This document shows positions 13,532 through 16,818 of a stretch of DNA of 16,818 nucleotides, piece by piece; position 1 is the first letter of the stretch, and every line of letters begins with the position of its first letter. A program made the translations under genes and the position numbers. The notes under the pieces were generated by a model. That model saw only the letters and a program-made list of their open reading frames with translations. It was not told where the DNA came from and did not search any database. Origin of the DNA: JBGTCY01 sp041748615 (GTDB taxonomy: Bacteria > Bacteroidota > Bacteroidia > Chitinophagales > CAIOSU01). The DNA is taken from positions 1 through 16,818 of the forward strand of contig JBGTCY010000311.1 in the NCBI GenBank assembly GCA_041748615.1, in the 5' to 3' direction.

Positions 13532-14436
13532 AAAGAAGGAGCTTCATCGAAAAATCGTTAGTCAGTTCGGCATTGCTGGGCGCTGGAGGTTTTCCTTTTG
13601 AAGCGCTGGCGGGTGAAACCTTAAAGCTGACGATTCTGCATACTAATGATACGCACAGCCGCATCGAGCCTTTTTCCTCCGATTCAAAATACGCGGGTAT
13701 GGGCGGTGTGGCAGCGCGCACTGCATTGGTAAAAAAAATCAGGAGCGAAGAAAAAAATGTATTGCTCTTTGATTCCGGTGACATTTTTCAAGGCACGCCC
13801 TACTTCAATTATTTTGGCGGCATGCTGGAACTGGAATTAATGAGTCAGGTTGGCTATGATGCCGTCACGCTGGGCAATCATGATTTTGACGCGGGATTAG
13901 AAGGATTACACAAGCAACTTCCGTTTGCGAATTTTCCAATCGTTTCCGCGAATTATGATTTTTCCGAAACGCTGATGGAAAATCATGTGAAACCATTTCA
14001 TCTATTTGAAACTAATGGAATTAAAACTGGAGTGTTTGGTTTGGGCATCGAGTTGGAAGGACTTGTACCCGCCAAACTTTTTGGGAAAACAAAGTATAAA
14101 GAGCCTGTAAAAATCGCCAATGAAACCGCTGCAAAACTGAAACGCGAACACAAATGTGATTTGGTTGTGTGCTTGTCGCATCTCGGCTACAAGTATAATA
14201 CCACCAAAGTGTCAGACGTCACGCTTGCCGCTGAAAGTGAAAACATTGATTTGATTCTTGGAGGACACACGCATACTTTTTTTGACGAACCGGTGATGAT
14301 AAAAAATAAAAGCGAACAACCTGTTTTAATTAACCAAGTAGGATGGGCAGGTTTGATGTTGGGAAGATTAGATATTGTTTTTGAATCAACTAAAAGGCGG
14401 AAAAATATTTTTTCACACCCTGTAAAAGTTATTTAA
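13528..14436 (+). CDS. metallophosphatase (5'-nucleotidase N-terminal catalytic domain), Tat-like signal
   Basis: 302 residues carrying the di-metal site of the UshA/5'-nucleotidase family: D41-x-H43 (HTNDTHSR), D82-S-G-D85, G116-N117-H118-D119, H218 (LSHLG) and G-G-H247-T-H249. Family members hydrolyse nucleotides or UDP-sugars outside the cytoplasm. The protein ends soon after the catalytic fold (final strand LMLGRLDIVFE), so it lacks the substrate-binding domain, which is supplied by the upstream gene. The N-terminus KRRSFIEKSLVSSALLGAGG has a twin-arginine motif (RRSFIEK) before a short hydrophobic stretch, suggesting Tat export of a folded metalloprotein. The start overlaps the previous stop by 4 nt. 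The actual substrate is not determined. Confidence 0.92.
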   Translation: MKRRSFIEKSLVSSALLGAGGFPFEALAGETLKLTILHTNDTHSRIEPFSSDSKYAGMGGVAARTALVKKIRSEEKNVLLFDSGDIFQGTPYFNYFGGMLELELMSQVGYDAVTLGNHDFDAGLEGLHKQLPFANFPIVSANYDFSETLMENHVKPFHLFETNGIKTGVFGLGIELEGLVPAKLFGKTKYKEPVKIANETAAKLKREHKCDLVVCLSHLGYKYNTTKVSDVTLAAESENIDLILGGHTHTFFDEPVMIKNKSEQPVLINQVGWAGLMLGRLDIVFESTKRRKNIFSHPVKVI

Positions 14437-14533
14437 AAAACAATACGGTTAAAACTTTTATTTTCATTTTATTTTCACCAACTTCGTCTTCCCTCTCTGG
14501 TTTATTGAATAACTATTTAATTGTGAATGATAG

Positions 14534-15991
14534 ATGGCAAAGTCTCAAGAAGAAACCTTGAAAAAAAATCATGAAGAAGTTTGGAAAAACTGCCTGACGA
14601 TTATCAAGGATAATGTTCCATCACAAAGTTTTAAAACCTGGTTTGACCCCATCAAGCCGGTGAAGTTGGAAAATAATGTCCTCACCATCCAGGTGCCCAG
14701 TCAGTTTTTCTATGAGTGGCTCGAAGAGCACTACATTACTTTGCTCCGCAAAACCATCAAGCGTGAATTAGGAAATGATTCCCGCCTGGAATACAGCATT
14801 GTCGTGGACAACAGTTCGGGCAATTCTCCCTTCACGGTTAACTACCCGAACTTCAACACCGGAGAAAATAATAATCCGGAAGTGCTCACGCCATTGTCGG
14901 TCACTTCCAATATTAAAAACCCGTTCATCATCCCGGGCTTGAAAAAGATGAATGTGGAATCTCAGCTTAAACCCGCGTTCAACTTTGATTCATTTGTGGA
15001 AGGTGATTGCAACCGTCTGGCGCGTTCAGCCGGTTTCGCGGTCGCTACCAAACCGCCCGGAACCACCGCGTTCAACCCATTGGTATTATATGGTGGTGTG
15101 GGACTTGGCAAAACACATCTTGCGCAAGCCATCGGCAATCATTTCAAACAAAATTTTCCGAACAAAACCGTACTCTATGTTTCGTCCGATAAATTTACCA
15201 ACCAGTTTATTGACGCTTTAAAAAATAACGCCATTAATGACTTCATTCATTTCTACCAGGTGATTGATGTATTAATTGTGGACGATATTCAGTTTTTTGC
15301 GAACAAAGACAAAACTCAGGATGTTTTTTTTCACATCTTCAATCACCTGCATCAAAACAGCAAGCAGTTGATTCTCACCTCCGACCGCGCGCCCAAAGAT
15401 TTGGAAGGCATGGAAGAACGTTTGCTTTCCCGCTTCAAATGGGGATTGGCGGCAGATTTACAAACACCCGATTTCGAAACGCGCATCGCGATTCTCGAAA
15501 AGAAAATGTACGCTGACGGCATCGAACTTCCAAGAGATGTGGTGGAGTTTGTCGCTTACAACATCAACACTAATGTGAGAGAGTTGGAAGGCGCAATGAA
15601 TTCATTGCTCGCGCAATCATCGCTCAACAAAAAAGAAATTGACCTTGACCTTGCCAAAAAAATCATCAAGAATTTTGTCAAGACGGTTTCGCGCGAAGTT
15701 TCCATTGACTACATTCAAAAAACTGTTTGCGAACATTTTGGTGTGCCGCTGGAAAAACTGAAAGAGAAAACACGGAAGCGCGCCATTGTTCAGGCGCGGC
15801 AACTTTCCATGTTCCTCGCGAAAAACTACACCAAGAATTCACTGAAATCTATCGGCAAGCATTTTGGTGGTCGTGACCACAGCACGGTGATTCACTCCTG
15901 CCAGGCAATTCAAAACCTGTTGGACACCGACACAAAGTTCAAAGAGAATGTGCAGGATGTGCAGAAAAAAATTCAGATGAGCATCGGTTAA
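14534..15991 (+). CDS. dnaA: chromosomal replication initiator DnaA
   Basis: 485 residues, full length. Domain I (about 10-90) opens with EVWKNCLTIIKDNV; a variable linker rich in N, S and P follows (about 92-145). The AAA+ domain has Walker A G187-G-V-G-L-G-K-T194, Walker B LIVDDIQFF (247-255) with D250 and D251, and an SRF motif at about 299-301. The C-terminal DNA-binding domain carries the DnaA signature helix GKHFGGRDHSTVIHSC (441-456). ATP-bound DnaA opens the origin to start replication. The upstream gap of 97 nt and the downstream 311 nt contain no convincing cluster of TTATCCACA boxes, so the origin is probably elsewhere or has atypical boxes. No clear promoter seen. Confidence 0.97.
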   Translation: MAKSQEETLKKNHEEVWKNCLTIIKDNVPSQSFKTWFDPIKPVKLENNVLTIQVPSQFFYEWLEEHYITLLRKTIKRELGNDSRLEYSIVVDNSSGNSPFTVNYPNFNTGENNNPEVLTPLSVTSNIKNPFIIPGLKKMNVESQLKPAFNFDSFVEGDCNRLARSAGFAVATKPPGTTAFNPLVLYGGVGLGKTHLAQAIGNHFKQNFPNKTVLYVSSDKFTNQFIDALKNNAINDFIHFYQVIDVLIVDDIQFFANKDKTQDVFFHIFNHLHQNSKQLILTSDRAPKDLEGMEERLLSRFKWGLAADLQTPDFETRIAILEKKMYADGIELPRDVVEFVAYNINTNVRELEGAMNSLLAQSSLNKKEIDLDLAKKIIKNFVKTVSREVSIDYIQKTVCEHFGVPLEKLKEKTRKRAIVQARQLSMFLAKNYTKNSLKSIGKHFGGRDHSTVIHSCQAIQNLLDTDTKFKENVQDVQKKIQMSIG

Positions 15992-16302
15992 TTCATTCCG
16001 GCTTTCACTTTTAAGATTTCCTTTGTTGCAGGTTAAAAAATACCACTGCAAGTTTGGTATAGTCTGGTATTATCACTTCCTGTTATTATTCGAAATCTGA
16101 ATTTCAACATAACTTTACTTTACCAATCATTTATTTCGGCAACTAATTTTTTGCATTGCAAGCCGGAATATATATAATAACTATCTCAATAAATCTGAAA
16201 CCCTTACTTATCAACACTTTCAGCATATCTCCGATTTGGTGAAATGGTTTTCCCCTCTATATTTGAGATATTATATTTTTTAACCCCAAAAAATCTTTTA
16301 CC
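15992..16302. other. 311-nt intergenic region between dnaA and the HU gene with short inverted repeats
   Basis: It contains no ORF I can support. It holds AATACCA (16039-16045) facing two TGGTAT copies (16055-16060 and 16065-16070), and a nested hairpin at 16134-16169: outer arms TTTCGGC and GCCGGAA, with TTGCATTGCAA inside the loop. It also has one near-DnaA box (TTATCAACA, 16208-16216) and the HU promoter at its right end. Function of the hairpins is unknown; no T-run follows them. Confidence 0.5.
16235..16265 (+). promoter_or_regulatory. Bacteroidota consensus promoter of the HU gene
   Basis: TTTG (16235-16238), a 19-nt spacer and TATATTTG (16258-16265) match both halves of the TTTG/TAnnTTTG consensus. 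The start is predicted near 16272, giving a leader of about 31 nt before the ATG at 16303. Confidence 0.75.
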
Positions 16303-16572
16303 ATGAACAAAGGAGATTTGATTAACAAAGTAGCCGATGATGCCGGCTTAAGCAAGGCACAAGCAGGCAAAGCGCTCGACACCGTTTTGAATGCAGTAGT
16401 AAAGAGTTTGAAAAAAGGTGACAAAGTAACACTTGTTGGTTTTGGCACTTTTTCAGTAACCAAGCGTTCAGCAAGAACAGGAAGAAATCCTCAGACTGGC
16501 GCAGCCATTAAAATTCCTGCAAAGAAAGTTGTAAAATTCAAAGCGGGTAAAGAATTTGCTTCCGCTGTTTAA
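16303..16572 (+). CDS. hup: HU-family histone-like DNA-binding protein
   Basis: 89 residues, the standard HU size. The N-terminal helices MNKGDLINKVADDAGLSKAQ, the G-F-G-T-F turn at 46-50, and the arm motif RTGRNPQTG with intercalating P63 are all present. The basic C-terminus VKFKAGKEF is usual. HU dimers bend and compact DNA and assist DnaA-dependent origin opening and recombination. The gene is monocistronic, with its own strong promoter (16235-16265) and a strong terminator (16591-16623). Its position next to dnaA may be coincidental. No unusual residues. Confidence 0.97.
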   Translation: MNKGDLINKVADDAGLSKAQAGKALDTVLNAVVKSLKKGDKVTLVGFGTFSVTKRSARTGRNPQTGAAIKIPAKKVVKFKAGKEFASAV

Positions 16573-16590
16573 TCAGACAGTTGAATGCAA

Positions 16591-16623
16591 AAAAAGAGCG
16601 GGGTTCAAATTCCCCGCTTTTTT
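16591..16623 (+). terminator. intrinsic terminator of the HU gene
   Basis: AGCGGGG (16597-16603) pairs with CCCCGCT (16612-16618) around an 8-nt loop and is followed by a T-run to 16623. The A-tract at 16591-16595 extends the stem, making it work in both directions. It begins 19 nt after the HU stop. Confidence 0.9.
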
Positions 16624-16751
16624 ATTGGAATTAACTCTGAGAAAAATATTATTTGATTCCCACCAATGCTTCATTCACCCGACTTTGACACCTATACGAC
16701 ATAACTAATTGATAGTGAGGCAACTAATTTTTAGTGCGTGCACCACACTTT

Positions 16752-16818
16752 TTAAAGGTAATTGGAGATTTCAGCTTTGGAGATGATGTTGGGTAGTTTC
16801 TTTAATCCCAAACGATTG
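16752..16818 (-). CDS. C-terminus of an unrecognised gene entering from the right edge (partial)
   Basis: On the minus strand the frame from the edge to a TAA at 16754-16752 encodes NRLGLKKLPNIISKAEISNY and a last L, 21 residues. The composition is strongly protein-like and the terminator upstream of it on the + strand is bidirectional, fitting a convergent neighbour. The family cannot be told from this fragment. Between it and the terminator (16624-16751) I see only the palindrome ACTAATTTTTAGT at 16723-16735 and nothing coding. Confidence 0.45.
   Translation of the reverse strand, partial: NRLGLKKLPNIISKAEISNYL

Noticed and set aside
14437..16302. Replication origin next to dnaA
   Set aside because: Only one near-match to the DnaA box (TTATCAACA at 16208) and one poor one (TGTGAATGA near 14521) were seen, with no cluster. 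GC-skew data would be needed.

Overview
The window looks like chromosomal DNA of a Bacteroidota bacterium. The evidence is a very large secreted protein ending in a type IX secretion (T9SS) sorting domain, promoters of the Bacteroidota form (TTG or TTTG, 19-21 nt, then TAnnTTTG), weak Shine-Dalgarno signals, and gene families typical of the phylum. I name no genus.

Left edge (1-1753, mostly + strand). A minus-strand N-terminus runs off the window and may be a transposase start. It is followed by the 3' remnant of a small membrane-protein gene. An intact paralogue begins on the remnant's stop codon, and next comes a membrane-anchored SRPBCC protein. A REP-like hairpin lies between the two intact genes.

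1775-5105 (- strand). One transcription unit reads TolC-type outer-membrane factor, RND/ABC-type membrane fusion protein, then an FAHD1-like hydrolase/decarboxylase. The first two genes overlap by 4 nt and the third follows after 13 nt. A good Bacteroidota promoter precedes tolC. No inner-membrane pump is in the window. Divergently, tadA (tRNA adenosine deaminase) starts at a TTG.

5744-11494 (mostly - strand). A 5.3-kb gene encodes a 1767-residue T9SS-exported protein. Its order is DUF5060-like domain, glycoside-hydrolase-like barrel, Ig-like domain, beta domain, six cysteine-rich super-repeats, a thrombospondin type 1 repeat, a second copy of the beta domain, four CTDC-type cysteine repeats, a CBM-like domain and the T9SS tail. 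Downstream is an apparently broken small coding stretch.

11716-14436. An A-type Fe-S carrier gene (-) diverges from a three-gene + operon: a membrane-anchored helical protein, a lipoprotein carrying the 5'-nucleotidase C-terminal domain, and a separate metallophosphatase with a Tat-like signal. The last two are a split UshA-type nucleotidase with overlapping genes.

14534-16818. dnaA and an HU gene lie on the + strand. The HU gene has a near-ideal promoter and a strong terminator. The C-terminus of an unrecognised minus-strand gene touches the right edge.

I found no CRISPR array, tRNA, rRNA or convincing new defence system. The most unusual object is the mosaic T9SS protein with eukaryote-like cysteine-rich modules. 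The split nucleotidase, whose halves appear to use different export signals, comes next.
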